From DATMRF01 sp035566435 (GTDB taxonomy: Bacteria > Verrucomicrobiota > Verrucomicrobiia > Limisphaerales > UBA8199), in assembly GCA_035566435.1 (NCBI GenBank), contig DATMRF010000118.1, positions 62,001 to 126,000 on the forward strand: 64,000 nucleotides of DNA, in the 5' to 3' direction. The number at the start of each line of letters is the position of its first letter. The stretch's first letter is position 1. Under the pieces are notes generated by a model. The model was not told the origin of the DNA and made no database searches. It saw only the letters and a list, made by a program, of their open reading frames with translations. Of this stretch, positions 46,046 through 55,101 are shown in pieces. Both the position numbers and the translations under genes were made by a program.

Positions 46046-48826
46046 ATGGCCAACCCGGCAAAGCATGGCGCCCGAGGCGAATCTCGCCGCGATTTTCTCA
46101 AAAGAACAGCGACCGTAACCGCGGGCCTCGCGACCGCCTCCGTCTCAGAGGACCTCTTTCCGGCTCACGGTCGAGAGTCGGCAACTGTTGTCATTGTGCC
46201 CGATCGCGAGGAACCGGCGGTTGGCCAGAAACCGGTGCAATGGGCCATCGGCCAGCTTCAGGCCGCGTTGGAGACGCACGGCCTTCGCGCCCGGGTTCAA
46301 CCCGTTCTTGAAGCCGCGCCTGCAAACGCGTCCTGCGTGCTGGTCTCCGGCAGCAGGACGTCATTGAGCCGCGAAGTGGTCGGCGCCGCAGGAGCAAGAG
46401 TGGCTGAAGCTCCCGAAGGCCTGGCCCTCGTGTCCGGGAAAGCCGGCGGGAGGGCTGTCATGCTTGCTTGCGGCTCGGACACCCGAGGCCTTGTGTATGC
46501 CCTCCTCGAATTGGCGGATCGGGTCCGGTTCGCCACCGACCCGCTCGCCGAGCTGAAGAAAAAAGGCCCGACGAGCCAACAGCCGGCGAATCAGGTCCGC
46601 AGCATCGCCCGCCTGTTCGCCAGCGACTTCGAAGACAAGTCCTGGTTCAATGACCGGACCTTTTGGGAGCGGTATCTTACAGAGCTGGCAACACACCGGT
46701 TCAACCGGTCCAGCCTGATGCTGGGCCTCGGTTACGATTTCCCGACCGATATCCGCGACGCGTATTTTCATTTTGCGTATCCGTTCCTGGTTTCGCCGCA
46801 CGGCTACGACGTTCGTGCAGTGCCATTACCAGAGGGAGAGCGAGAGCGGAACCTGGCGATGCTGCAGTACATCAGCGAAGAAACGGCGCGGCGTGGCCTC
46901 CATTTTCAACTCGGGCTTTGGACTCACGCCTACCAATGGGTCGATAGTCCCAAGGCGAATTATGTTATCCAGGGGTTGTCTGCCAAAACCCACGCGCCTT
47001 ACTGCCGCGACGCCTTGGAAACCCTGCTGCGAGCCTGCCCGGCGATCAGTGGTGTGACGTTTCGTGTCCATGGCGAGAGCGGTGTTGCGGAAGGCAGCTA
47101 CGATTTCTGGAAAACGGTCTTCGACGGCGTAGCACGGTGCGGGCGACAGGTTGAGATTGATATGCACGCCAAGGGCATCGACGACCGGATGATCGAACTG
47201 GCGCTGGCCACCGGCATGCCGGTGAAGGTCTCCCCGAAATTCTGGGCGGAACACATGGGGCTCGGCTACATGCAAGGCGCCATCCGCCCGCTCGAAATGC
47301 CACCGCGCGAACAGACCGACCGGGGATTCTTTGCAATGAGCTCCGGCTCGCGGCGCTTCCTCCGATACGGATACGGCGACCTGCTAAAGGAAAACCGCGC
47401 GTATGGAGTGCTGCACCGGATTTGGCCCGGGACCCAACGGCTGTTGCTATGGGCGGACCCGGAACTAGCGGCGGATTACGGCCGGGCTTCGAGTTTCTGC
47501 GGCAGCGCTGGAGTTGAATGGTGCGAACCCCTTTCGTTCAAAGGCCGCAAGGGTTCCGGCCTGCCGGGCGGCCGCAACGCCTACGCCGATGTTTCGCTGC
47601 GCCCCTCCGGCGGCGATTTTGAGAAATACCTCCTGAGCTACCGGGTGTGGGGCAGGCGAATTTACGACCCCAATTGCAACGCGGAGGAATGGCAGCGCTG
47701 CCTGCGCTCGCAGTTTGGCAAAGGCGCCGGGGCAATCGAGACGGCCGTGAGCCAGGCCGGCCGAATCCTGCCGCTGATCACCACCGCTCATTGTCCGTCC
47801 GCGGCGAACAACAATTACTGGCCGGAAATGTACACGAACATGGCCATCGTGGACGCCAAACGTCCCCATCCCTACGGCGATACCCTGAGTCCAAAACGCT
47901 TCGGCACGGTGAGCTCGTTGGACCCGGAATTCTTCTCGCGCGTCGATGACTTTGCTGAGGAATTGTTTAAGGGCGAAACCAACGCGAGACGTTCACCGGC
48001 CGAGGTCGCGGCCTGGCTGGAATCCTACGCGGCAGGCGCGGAGGCGGCGATGGTCCAGGCGAGAGCGCGAACCCGCAGGCCAGAAGCGCCCGAGTTCCGG
48101 CGCGCCGCCGCCGACGTGGCGCTCCAGAGCGGGCTGGGTCATTTTTTTGCGTGGAAATTTCGAGCGGCGGTGCTGTTCGCGCTGTACCAACGCAGCGAGT
48201 ACCGACCCGCCCTGAAGGAGGCGCTTAAGGCGTATCGGCAGGCCCGAGGCGCCTGGGCCCAGGCAGTAACGGCGGCGAGAAACATTTATCGGGCCGACGT
48301 GACGTTCGGCCCCGGGGATTTTCAGCGGGGTCATTGGCTGGACCGTCTCCCGGCTATCGACGCCGATATCGCTGATATGGAAAGAATCCTGCAACGGGCG
48401 AACGCCGCGAAAACAGCCGCGGCGGCGCCCGCGCCTGCTATGGACCGCGCGATCAAAGCTGTTTTGAGGCAACCACTTGAGCGGCGGCGAATGGCAAAAC
48501 TTGATCTTCATCGGCCGCCGACAACCTTCCGCCGCGGTGCACCTCTCCTGGTTGAAATCTCAGTCGCGCCGGACCGGGACGCGACACAAATGAAGAGCGT
48601 CTACTTGCGGTTTCGCCGCGTGAATCAGGCTGAACTTTGGCAGGCAGTCGAAATGCGCCAGGAGGGTACGAATTACAGCGCCTCGATACCGGCTGATTAC
48701 ACGGATTCACCGTTTCCGCTTCAATATCACTTTGAACTGCGGGAGCGCTCGGGCGTCGCCTGGTTTTTCCCCGGGCTATGGCCCGGCTGGGAGGGACAAC
48801 CCTATTTCGTGGCACGCCAGGCGTAG
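46046..48826 (+). CDS. Tat-exported glycoside hydrolase-like protein
   Basis: 926 residues. The N-terminus carries a twin-arginine signal (SRRDFLKRTATVTAGLATASV). Residues about 45-150 resemble the alpha/beta domain preceding catalytic barrels in GH20/GH67-type enzymes (WAIGQLQAALETHGLRARV; GLVYALLELADRVRF). A barrel-like region follows (SSLMLGLGYDFPTDI, ITTAHCPSAANNNYWPEMYTN), and the C-terminal ~100 residues form a beta-domain. It probably acts on a polymer containing uronic acid or hexosamine in the periplasm, but catalytic residues cannot be assigned. Single gene, convergent with the HD-domain gene. Confidence 0.8.
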   Translation: MANPAKHGARGESRRDFLKRTATVTAGLATASVSEDLFPAHGRESATVVIVPDREEPAVGQKPVQWAIGQLQAALETHGLRARVQPVLEAAPANASCVLVSGSRTSLSREVVGAAGARVAEAPEGLALVSGKAGGRAVMLACGSDTRGLVYALLELADRVRFATDPLAELKKKGPTSQQPANQVRSIARLFASDFEDKSWFNDRTFWERYLTELATHRFNRSSLMLGLGYDFPTDIRDAYFHFAYPFLVSPHGYDVRAVPLPEGERERNLAMLQYISEETARRGLHFQLGLWTHAYQWVDSPKANYVIQGLSAKTHAPYCRDALETLLRACPAISGVTFRVHGESGVAEGSYDFWKTVFDGVARCGRQVEIDMHAKGIDDRMIELALATGMPVKVSPKFWAEHMGLGYMQGAIRPLEMPPREQTDRGFFAMSSGSRRFLRYGYGDLLKENRAYGVLHRIWPGTQRLLLWADPELAADYGRASSFCGSAGVEWCEPLSFKGRKGSGLPGGRNAYADVSLRPSGGDFEKYLLSYRVWGRRIYDPNCNAEEWQRCLRSQFGKGAGAIETAVSQAGRILPLITTAHCPSAANNNYWPEMYTNMAIVDAKRPHPYGDTLSPKRFGTVSSLDPEFFSRVDDFAEELFKGETNARRSPAEVAAWLESYAAGAEAAMVQARARTRRPEAPEFRRAAADVALQSGLGHFFAWKFRAAVLFALYQRSEYRPALKEALKAYRQARGAWAQAVTAARNIYRADVTFGPGDFQRGHWLDRLPAIDADIADMERILQRANAAKTAAAAPAPAMDRAIKAVLRQPLERRRMAKLDLHRPPTTFRRGAPLLVEISVAPDRDATQMKSVYLRFRRVNQAELWQAVEMRQEGTNYSASIPADYTDSPFPLQYHFELRERSGVAWFFPGLWPGWEGQPYFVARQA

Positions 48827-48846
48827 GAAATACAGAATGCCGCTCC

Positions 48847-49404
48847 TCATCCAAACCCAATCTCCGCCGCCACGCCCTGCATCGCGGTGATGACGGTTTG
48901 GATGTGTTCGTCCAGGGGCAGGTTAAGCAGCTGCGCGCCCTTCTCGATGTCCTCGCGTTTAACTGCCGCAGCGAACGATTTCTGCTTCATCTTTTTGCGC
49001 ACGCTGCTCGGAGCCATGCCGACCAATTTCTGGGGCCGAACGTAACCGACGGCGGTGACGAAGCCGCAAAGTTCATCGACCGCAAACAGCGTCTTGCGCA
49101 GCGGCCGGTCCAGCGGGTACTGGTCCCAGTTCCAGTCGGCGTGCGAAAGGATGGCACCGACAATTTCTTCGTCCACGCCGAGTTCGCGGAGGATGCGCGC
49201 GCCTTCACGCGTGTGGTCGGGCGGATTGGGCCACCGTTCATAGTCAAAATCGTGTATCAGGCCCGTGAGGCCCCAGAACTCGGCGCTTTCCCCGAAACGA
49301 GAAGCGTAGAGGCGCATCGCGGCCTCCACCGCCAGCGCGTGTTTAATGAGGGATTCCGACTGCGTGTATTCTTTCAGCAAGGCGAGGGCTTCGTCGCGTT
49401 TCAT
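48847..49404 (-). CDS. HD-domain phosphohydrolase
   Basis: 185 residues. HALAVEAAMR, GLIHDFDYERWP (HD metal pair) and GAILSHADW match a small HDIG-type metal-dependent phosphohydrolase. Such proteins hydrolyse nucleotides or phosphoesters; the specific substrate is unknown. The metF stop lies 10 bp upstream, so they may be one transcript. Confidence 0.85.
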   Translation of the reverse strand: MKRDEALALLKEYTQSESLIKHALAVEAAMRLYASRFGESAEFWGLTGLIHDFDYERWPNPPDHTREGARILRELGVDEEIVGAILSHADWNWDQYPLDRPLRKTLFAVDELCGFVTAVGYVRPQKLVGMAPSSVRKKMKQKSFAAAVKREDIEKGAQLLNLPLDEHIQTVITAMQGVAAEIGFG

Positions 49405-49414
49405 GTGCCACCTC

Positions 49415-49441
49415 TTATGCGTTCTTTGCGTTCTTTGCAGT
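49415..49441. repeat. AAAGAACGC word array at the metF 3' end
   Basis: Two copies of CAAAGAACG, read on the minus strand, encode AKNAKNA and provide the stop codon of metF. Confidence 0.65.
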
Positions 49442-50350
49442 AAGATCCTCGCTTCTTCCGGCCTGAGCCAAACCGAGATTCTGCAGAATACGGACCGTCG
49501 AATGCGCTTTGTTGAGGGTGTAGAAATGAATCCCTGGCGCCCCGTTGCGCAGTAGTTCCTGGCATTGGCGGGTTGCGTACTCGATGCCGAACTCAGTCAC
49601 TCCGGCGTCATCGGCGCCCAATTCGTCCAGCTTTGCCCCAAGAGGCGCCGGGATGCGGGCGCCACAGAGTGCGGTGAACTTTTTGATCTGCGAGCCGTTG
49701 AGAATCGGGACGATCCCCGGCACCAATGGCACCTTAACGCCGTGCCGGCCGTTCAGCTCCTCCCGGAATTCGAAATAGTCCCGGTTGTCGAAAAACAATT
49801 GGGTGATGACGAAATCCGCGCCCGCATCAATCTTTTGTTTCAGGTGGCGCCAATCAACATGCTTGCCTTCCGTGCAAGCGACGTGGCCTTCGGGGAACCC
49901 CGCAACGCCGATGCAGAAACCGCCTTGCTCACGAATGAAGGCCACAAGCTCGTTGGAGTACTCGAAGCCGCCGGGCGTCGGCTGAAATTCGCCCCCGCCC
50001 GGAGGATCGCCGCGCAAAGCCAGGACATTCCGCACGCCCAGGGAACGAATTTGACCGAGCAGCTCGCGGATTTCTTCCTGGGTCGAACAGACACAGGTCA
50101 AATGCGCCACCGCCGTCAGCCCGTGCTGCCGCTGGATGCGGTCAACAATCCTCAGAGTCCTTTCTCGGGTGCTTCCGCCTGCGCCATACGTAACCGAGCA
50201 GTAATCCGGGCGCGTCTGCAGCAGTGCGGGAATGGTCTTCTCGAGCAGAGTTCGGTCGCCCTCGTCGGTCTTGGGCGGGAAGAACTCAAAAGAAACCACC
50301 GGCCTCCCGGTGGCGCTCTTGCCGGCGTAGATGTCGCGAATAAGCTGCAT
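49415..50350 (-). CDS. metF: Methylenetetrahydrofolate reductase
   Basis: About 311 residues from the ATG at 50350. It reduces 5,10-methylene-THF to 5-methyl-THF for methionine synthesis, with FAD. VVSFEFFPPKTDEGDRTL is the canonical N-terminus; DYCSVTYGAGGSTRERTL, HLTCVC, NVLALRGDPP and ADFVITQLFFDN are the folate- and FAD-binding blocks. The final seven residues (TAKNAKNA) come from an AAAGAACGCAAAGAACGC word array, so the C-terminus has been remodelled by a repeat. Confidence 0.95.
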   Translation of the reverse strand: MQLIRDIYAGKSATGRPVVSFEFFPPKTDEGDRTLLEKTIPALLQTRPDYCSVTYGAGGSTRERTLRIVDRIQRQHGLTAVAHLTCVCSTQEEIRELLGQIRSLGVRNVLALRGDPPGGGEFQPTPGGFEYSNELVAFIREQGGFCIGVAGFPEGHVACTEGKHVDWRHLKQKIDAGADFVITQLFFDNRDYFEFREELNGRHGVKVPLVPGIVPILNGSQIKKFTALCGARIPAPLGAKLDELGADDAGVTEFGIEYATRQCQELLRNGAPGIHFYTLNKAHSTVRILQNLGLAQAGRSEDLTAKNAKNA

Positions 50351-50410
50351 AAGTCGTGAAGATGCGCCAAGCCCGGGCAAAATCAAAGTCAGAACGTGGC
50401 GACCAAGGGT

Positions 50411-50570
50411 CAAAACGTTAGAACGTTAAAAGGTGCAAACGTGAAGCGCGATGCATGAAATGGTTAATCTGGCCAACGACCCCGCTCGCCGTTCTAACGT
50501 TTTAACGTTTCAACGCTTTAACGCTTTAACGTTCCACGCATCACGCCTCACGCATCACGTTTCACGCTCC
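50411..50570. repeat. Nested inverted word arrays AACGTT and CACGCATCACG
   Basis: Left part (50411-50460): AACGTTA words then GTGAAGCGCGATGCATGAAA. Right part (50491-50570): TTTTAACGTTTCAACGC words then CACGCATCACGCCTCACG. The two halves are approximately inverted, so a long hairpin is possible. The second word family is the one found inside the Hsp70 gene and dnaE. It fills the gap between metF and the dehydrogenase. Confidence 0.75.
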
Positions 50571-50576
50571 AGTGCC

Positions 50577-51542
50577 TCACCCGTTCACCACATTCTGCGG
50601 TTTCCCTTCGAGAAACGCCCGGACGTTGGCAACAGCGGTTTGCATCAGACGCGAGCGAGCGGCCCGGGTGGCCCAGGCGAGGTGGGGCGTAATGAAACAA
50701 TTTTTCGCACTGAGCAGCGGGTTATCCTCCGGCGGCGGTTCGACCGAAAGCACATCGAGGCCCGCACCGGCTAGCCGGCCAGAGTTCAAAGCGGCGGCTA
50801 GAGCGGGCTCATCAACCAGCTGGCCGCGGCTGGTGTTGAGCAGAAACGCAGTGGACTTCATCCAGGCGAGACGTTCCGTATTTACGAGGTTCCTGGTCTC
50901 GGGCGTGAGCGGGCAGTGCAAACTGACGACGTCGCTTTCACGAAAGAGCGTTTCGAGCCCCACCTGCCTTGCGAACGGTGGCAGGGACCGGGCGCCCGGG
51001 CGGCACACCAGCACTCGCATGCCAAGCGCGGCGGCCAGTTCGCCCACCGCGCCGCCGATCCGGCCAAAACCGACGATGCCCATCGTGAGCCCATCCAGTT
51101 CGATGAGTGGCCGGTCCCAGTAACAAAAATCGCGGCGGCGGGTCCACCGTCCCTCGCGAACCGTGTGGGAATGATGTCCCACGTTGTGGGTCAGTTCGAG
51201 GAGCAGCGCCAACGCGGTCTGGGCGACCGAGCGGGTGCTGTAGGTGGGGACATTCGTCACGGGTATCCCAAGTTCGCGCGCCGCGCCGAGATCGACGATA
51301 TTCGTCCCCGTCGCAAGCACGCCGATGTATTTGAGCCGCGGAAGCTGCCGCAGATGCTCGCGCGTTAATTCCGTCTTATTCGTTAAGACGATCTCGCTCT
51401 TGCTCGCGAACCGCACGATTTCGCCGGGTTCGAGCCGGTCGTAGACTTCGCAGGTGCCCAGCGACTTCAGCTCGTCCCAGCTCAGGTCACCTGGGTTCAG
51501 GGTATAACCGTCCAGCACGATGATTTTCATCGGTTGTGCCAT
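50577..51542 (-). CDS. D-isomer-specific 2-hydroxyacid dehydrogenase
   Basis: 321 residues. The NAD-binding site is GIVGFGRIGGAVGELAAALGM, followed by NTSRGQLVDEPAL and the catalytic His in FITPHLAW. The N-terminal VLDGYTLNPGDLSWDEL resembles glycerate (hydroxypyruvate) dehydrogenases of the HprA type. It interconverts a 2-oxoacid and D-2-hydroxyacid. Located just downstream of the ABC importer genes. Confidence 0.92.
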   Translation of the reverse strand: MAQPMKIIVLDGYTLNPGDLSWDELKSLGTCEVYDRLEPGEIVRFASKSEIVLTNKTELTREHLRQLPRLKYIGVLATGTNIVDLGAARELGIPVTNVPTYSTRSVAQTALALLLELTHNVGHHSHTVREGRWTRRRDFCYWDRPLIELDGLTMGIVGFGRIGGAVGELAAALGMRVLVCRPGARSLPPFARQVGLETLFRESDVVSLHCPLTPETRNLVNTERLAWMKSTAFLLNTSRGQLVDEPALAAALNSGRLAGAGLDVLSVEPPPEDNPLLSAKNCFITPHLAWATRAARSRLMQTAVANVRAFLEGKPQNVVNG

Positions 51543-51549
51543 GAGATGC

Positions 51550-52323
51550 TCACTTTTGCGCCAGGCCCCAACGCCGGAGGATGCGTTTTTGGATTAATCC
51601 AAAAACAAACCGGTCGAGCAGCAAGCCAAAAAGGATGGTCAACACCATGATGCCAATTACCTGCGCCGAGTCGTTCAGCTCCCGCCCCATCTGCAGCAGG
51701 TAGCCAAGGCCAATGCTCGACTTGATCAGCTCCGCCGAAACGCACCCGTGCCACGCCAGCGTCCAGCCCAGCTTCATCCCGGTGACAATGCTGGGCAGCG
51801 ACGCCGGCAGGATGACCCGCGTGGGCATCGCGTAGCCAGGGGTGCCGAGCGTGCGGGCCGCCCGCAGGTAAATGCTCGGAATGTGCAGAATGCCGTCCGA
51901 AGTCGCGATGGCGATTGCGGGTGTGGAACTCATAATAATCACAAAATGAATTCCGTGGTCGCTCAGGCCGAACAGCAGTAGCGATACCGGCACCCAACCC
52001 GCGGTCGGCAACGTTTGCAGGCCCAGGAACAGCGACCGCAGGCAACTGCTCACCACGCGGCTCACCCCCATCAACAGCCCGATCAGCAACCCGGCCGCCG
52101 CCGCGATTAGAAACCCGACCGCCATTCTCTCGAACGTGGCTTCGACACTCGGCCAGAGATAGCTCTCAGACGCCAGTTCCCATAAGCGACTCGCCACCTG
52201 TGCCGGTGAGGGAAACAAATAGTCCGGAAAGATTTGGGCCCGGAACAGCCCTTGCCACACCGCTATGACCAGCAGGTAAAAGGCCAGAACATAATACTTG
52301 ATTCTACGCTCCTGGGCTTTCAA
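51550..52323 (-). CDS. ABC transporter permease, SsuC/TauC-like
   Basis: About 257 residues from TTG 52323, which has GGAAGG eight bases upstream and overlaps the ATPase end by 20 bp; an ATG at 52383 would overlap by 80 bp. Six membrane helices. The coupling motif region reads AARTLGTPGYAMPTRVILPASLPSIVTGMKLG (EAA-like loop). It forms the membrane channel for a small substrate such as aliphatic sulfonate, taurine or nitrate. Confidence 0.9.
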   Translation of the reverse strand: MKAQERRIKYYVLAFYLLVIAVWQGLFRAQIFPDYLFPSPAQVASRLWELASESYLWPSVEATFERMAVGFLIAAAAGLLIGLLMGVSRVVSSCLRSLFLGLQTLPTAGWVPVSLLLFGLSDHGIHFVIIMSSTPAIAIATSDGILHIPSIYLRAARTLGTPGYAMPTRVILPASLPSIVTGMKLGWTLAWHGCVSAELIKSSIGLGYLLQMGRELNDSAQVIGIMVLTILFGLLLDRFVFGLIQKRILRRWGLAQK

Positions 52324-53122
52324 GGGCGGGTCCTTCCAATTCACGCAGGATGACGCGGGCATGCTCGCCCACGCGGGGATCATTGATGTCGCGGACCCGG
52401 AGCAGGTTCACGATGATCTCCGCTTTTATGCGGCCAGGCCGCCCGGAAAAAACAAATACCCGATCTCCCAGGCACGCGGCTTCCCGAGGGTCGTGGGTGA
52501 CGAGGATGATCGTCTTTCGGGTGCGCAGGAATATCTCCTGGAGATCGCCGTAGAGTTTTGCCCGGGTTAAGGCATCCAGGGCGGGGAAGGGCTCGTCCAC
52601 CAACAACACTTTCGGGTCCGGGGCCAAAGCGCGGGCCAGGGCAACGCGTTGCTTCATGCCTCCCGACAGTTCATGAATCGGCGCCTTCTCGAACTGATCG
52701 AGATGGACCATCTGCAGGAACTGGCGCGCTTTTTGGCGGCGCAGCTTTGGCCGAAACCGGAACTGGCGTTTCAGGCCGAAGAGGACGTTCTCGATGACGT
52801 TGAGCCAGGGGAACAGGCCGTGCTCCTGGAATAACATCAGCCGGTCGTGGTGCGGTCCCTCGACCGGAACCCCGTCCAGTGCAATTTCCCCGCTGGTGAC
52901 CTCTTCGAAGCCGGCAATGATGTTGAGCAGGGTGGATTTCCCGCAACCGGACGGGCCGAAGAAAATCACGAATTCACCCTCGCGAACCTCGGCATTGATC
53001 CGATGCAAGGCTTCGATAGCCTGCTTCGCATTGGTGTAGGTTTTCGAGACCTCGGTGAGCTTCAACTTGACGGGACGCGGCCCCGTCGCGGCTGATTCCA
53101 AACTGGTGGTGGCGGCGCACAT
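52304..53122 (-). CDS. ABC transporter ATPase, SsuB/TauB-like
   Basis: About 272 residues; the ATG at 53122 overlaps the binding-protein stop as TGATG. Walker A GPSGCGKST, Q-loop LFQEHGLFPW, signature LSGGMKQRVALARAL, Walker B VLLVDEPFPALD and switch His in ILVTHD are all present. It energises the adjacent permease. Confidence 0.95.
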   Translation of the reverse strand: MCAATTSLESAATGPRPVKLKLTEVSKTYTNAKQAIEALHRINAEVREGEFVIFFGPSGCGKSTLLNIIAGFEEVTSGEIALDGVPVEGPHHDRLMLFQEHGLFPWLNVIENVLFGLKRQFRFRPKLRRQKARQFLQMVHLDQFEKAPIHELSGGMKQRVALARALAPDPKVLLVDEPFPALDALTRAKLYGDLQEIFLRTRKTIILVTHDPREAACLGDRVFVFSGRPGRIKAEIIVNLLRVRDINDPRVGEHARVILRELEGPALESPGA

Positions 53123-54174
53123 CACCGCGGAGGCGTTGGCCCTTCAATCGGGGACAGGTTCTTTTCCTTCAGCACTTCATCGAGGAGACTCAATGAGTAG
53201 ATCCCCTCCAGCGCCGGCTTGCCCCGCAGAAAACCCGCGCGGTAGCTGGCCTCTGCCGACGATTTCAAGGACGCGCATACCGGATCCCACGTCAGTTCGA
53301 CCCGGCTCAGGGCCCGTTCAATCACCAGTGCTTGAAGCGCGCGCCCTGTCTCTTTCTTGAGTTGGCGATTCAAAACTGTGATGGCATTGGTTCTGTCCGT
53401 GTTGAGCTGCTGGGTTGCTTCGACCAGGGCGGCCAGCAGGTTGCTCACAATCGTCCGGTTTCCAGCCAGATACGATTTGTTCATGACGAGGTGAGTCGTA
53501 ATATATCTTCCGCCAGGCCAAAGTTCCTTCTCTTCCAGGAACATTTGGCCGCCGCCTTCGACCTCCAGACGGGAAAGCCAGGGTTCGACCGTCCACGCGC
53601 CGTCGATTTGCTTTTTCTTGAACATGTTGAGCTGGTCAGGATTGGAAAGCGCTACCAGGCTCACGTTTCCGCCGCGCTCGCGCAAGCGGTAGCCTTTCAT
53701 GGCCAACCATGCGCGCGCCGCAATGTCCTGCGTATTCCCGAGTTGAGGCGTCGCGATGACTTTGTTCGCAAAATCTTTGTCGCTGGTGATGCCCGCATCG
53801 CGGCGCACCACCATCCCGGCCCCACCACTGGCGCTGCCAGCAATGATGACAAACTTTTCGCCCCGGGATTTGATATACGCATTGATCGTCGGGCTCGGGC
53901 CAACGAACGTCGCATCCACCGCGTCCGTGAGCAACGATTCCATCGCGCCCGGGCCCGCGTTGAACGCTATCCAGTTGATGCGCACTCCGGCTTTTTCAAA
54001 AGCTCCGGTGGCGCGCGCGTACAGCGCTTGGGCGTGAGTGATATTGGGAAAGTAGCCCAGACGAAGTTCTGGCCCCTGGCGGTCGGCCGCCCGGACCGGC
54101 CAGACCAGCGCCAAAGCCACCAGCAGCGGGAGCCGCTTTCGCCCCGCCTCCATCCATGAGGGTCGCCATCGCAC
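53122..54174 (-). CDS. SsuA/TauA-type substrate-binding protein
   Basis: Up to 350 residues; GTG 54174 is the longest start, and ATG 54153 gives a cleaner signal peptide (RKRLPLLVALALVWPVRAAD). LRLGYFPNITHAQALYARATGAFEKAG, then DAVDATFVGPSPTINAYIKS and GSASGGAGMVVRRDAGI match the aliphatic sulfonate/nitrate/taurine periplasmic binding family. It delivers substrate to the SsuB/C-like genes. No ssuD/E monooxygenase is adjacent, so sulfur scavenging is only inferred. Confidence 0.9.
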   Translation of the reverse strand: MRWRPSWMEAGRKRLPLLVALALVWPVRAADRQGPELRLGYFPNITHAQALYARATGAFEKAGVRINWIAFNAGPGAMESLLTDAVDATFVGPSPTINAYIKSRGEKFVIIAGSASGGAGMVVRRDAGITSDKDFANKVIATPQLGNTQDIAARAWLAMKGYRLRERGGNVSLVALSNPDQLNMFKKKQIDGAWTVEPWLSRLEVEGGGQMFLEEKELWPGGRYITTHLVMNKSYLAGNRTIVSNLLAALVEATQQLNTDRTNAITVLNRQLKKETGRALQALVIERALSRVELTWDPVCASLKSSAEASYRAGFLRGKPALEGIYSLSLLDEVLKEKNLSPIEGPTPPR

Positions 54175-54251
54175 CAGGAGTTCGTTAGTCTGCTACCAAT
54201 GCCATATCCTCCGGCCTCGCGCAACCTGTAGCAGCGACCGACGAAAGTCAG

Positions 54252-54267
54252 CTCCGGGATCCCGGAG
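54252..54267. repeat. Perfect palindrome CTCCGGGATCCCGGAG
   Basis: A 16-bp perfect dyad between the start of the binding-protein gene and the end of the outer-membrane gene. It could end the upstream minus-strand transcript, but no T-run follows. Confidence 0.35.
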
Positions 54268-54278
54268 CGGGCCGCCAG

Positions 54279-54821
54279 CTAATGAAAGTAGTACCTCAGC
54301 CCCACACCGCCGTTCCACTCGACGCTGGTAGTCGGGGCAACGTCCAGAATCGGCGCCACCTCCGCAAAAAGTTCAAGATGTGAATTGGGGATGAAATACG
54401 ACAGCCCCACCGGGCCGCGGATGCCGGCCCGGTTCTCCCCGTGCTCGACAAATTTGACCCGGCCGCCCACCCCGAAATAGAGCGGCAATTCACCCGTGCC
54501 GACATGAAACAGGTTGAATTTATGGAACAAGAAATCTCCGTGGAGCTGAAAGCCGTCCGGGTCCACAAACGACCACCCGGCTCCGGCGTCAACCGCCGTC
54601 GTTCCCGACAGCCACACTTTGGCGCTCACACCGCTCGGCTCGCCACCGAGGGCGCCCAACCCGAACGAGCCCGCCTGGTTGATGGGTGCGCTGTATTGGA
54701 CGGCGTTGGCCAACATGCTCGGGGGCGGATTCGTCGCCGCGCCCGACGAATCGGCATCTTGCGCCGCGGCCGCGCCCGCAAGTGCTGACATCAATAAGGC
54801 AGCAATAAGTTGATCACGCAT
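54279..54821 (-). CDS. Outer-membrane beta-barrel-like protein
   Basis: 180 residues from the ATG at 54821, which has AAGGTG five bases upstream. Signal peptide LIAALLMSALAGAAAAQD. The rest alternates hydrophobic and polar residues in strands (FGLGALGGEPSGVSAKVWLSG, LPLYFGVGGRVKF) and ends with an aromatic HYYFH-like C-terminus, LRYYFH, typical of outer-membrane barrels. Function unknown. Confidence 0.75.
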   Translation of the reverse strand: MRDQLIAALLMSALAGAAAAQDADSSGAATNPPPSMLANAVQYSAPINQAGSFGLGALGGEPSGVSAKVWLSGTTAVDAGAGWSFVDPDGFQLHGDFLFHKFNLFHVGTGELPLYFGVGGRVKFVEHGENRAGIRGPVGLSYFIPNSHLELFAEVAPILDVAPTTSVEWNGGVGLRYYFH

Positions 54822-55067
54822 AAAACACCTTTTCATAGCTTTCGTTTGTGCGTTCATTTCCATGCCCGAGGGCGGGAGCATCACTTATACCGGACGTGCA
54901 AGGTGGGCTCGAAAACCTGTGAAATGGCCCTTCATGGCCGCGTTCGCAAGCTGACCTGCTTTCGTTTCCTCGCAATCTGCAATGCGTTTAGGCCCGACTC
55001 TTGCAGAATGCGAGATCCCTTAGGGTCGTCCAGGCCGATTTCAGCTCAACGGTACGGTTTTCTTGAG

Positions 55068-55084
55068 CTGGCCCTGTTTAAGCT
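55068..55084 (+). promoter_or_regulatory. Possible sigma-54 promoter
   Basis: TGGCCCTGTTTAAGCT has GG, ten bases, then GC, the spacing required for -24/-12 promoters. The -12 box has AAGC instead of TTGC, so the match is weak. Two sigma-54 activators are in this window. Confidence 0.25.
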
Positions 55085-55101
55085 AACAAGAAACACGGGT
55101 T

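Noticed and set aside
50411..50570. CRISPR or tRNA-like structure in the metF spacer
   Set aside because: Words are 6-9 nt and irregular; no cloverleaf or T-loop motif is seen.
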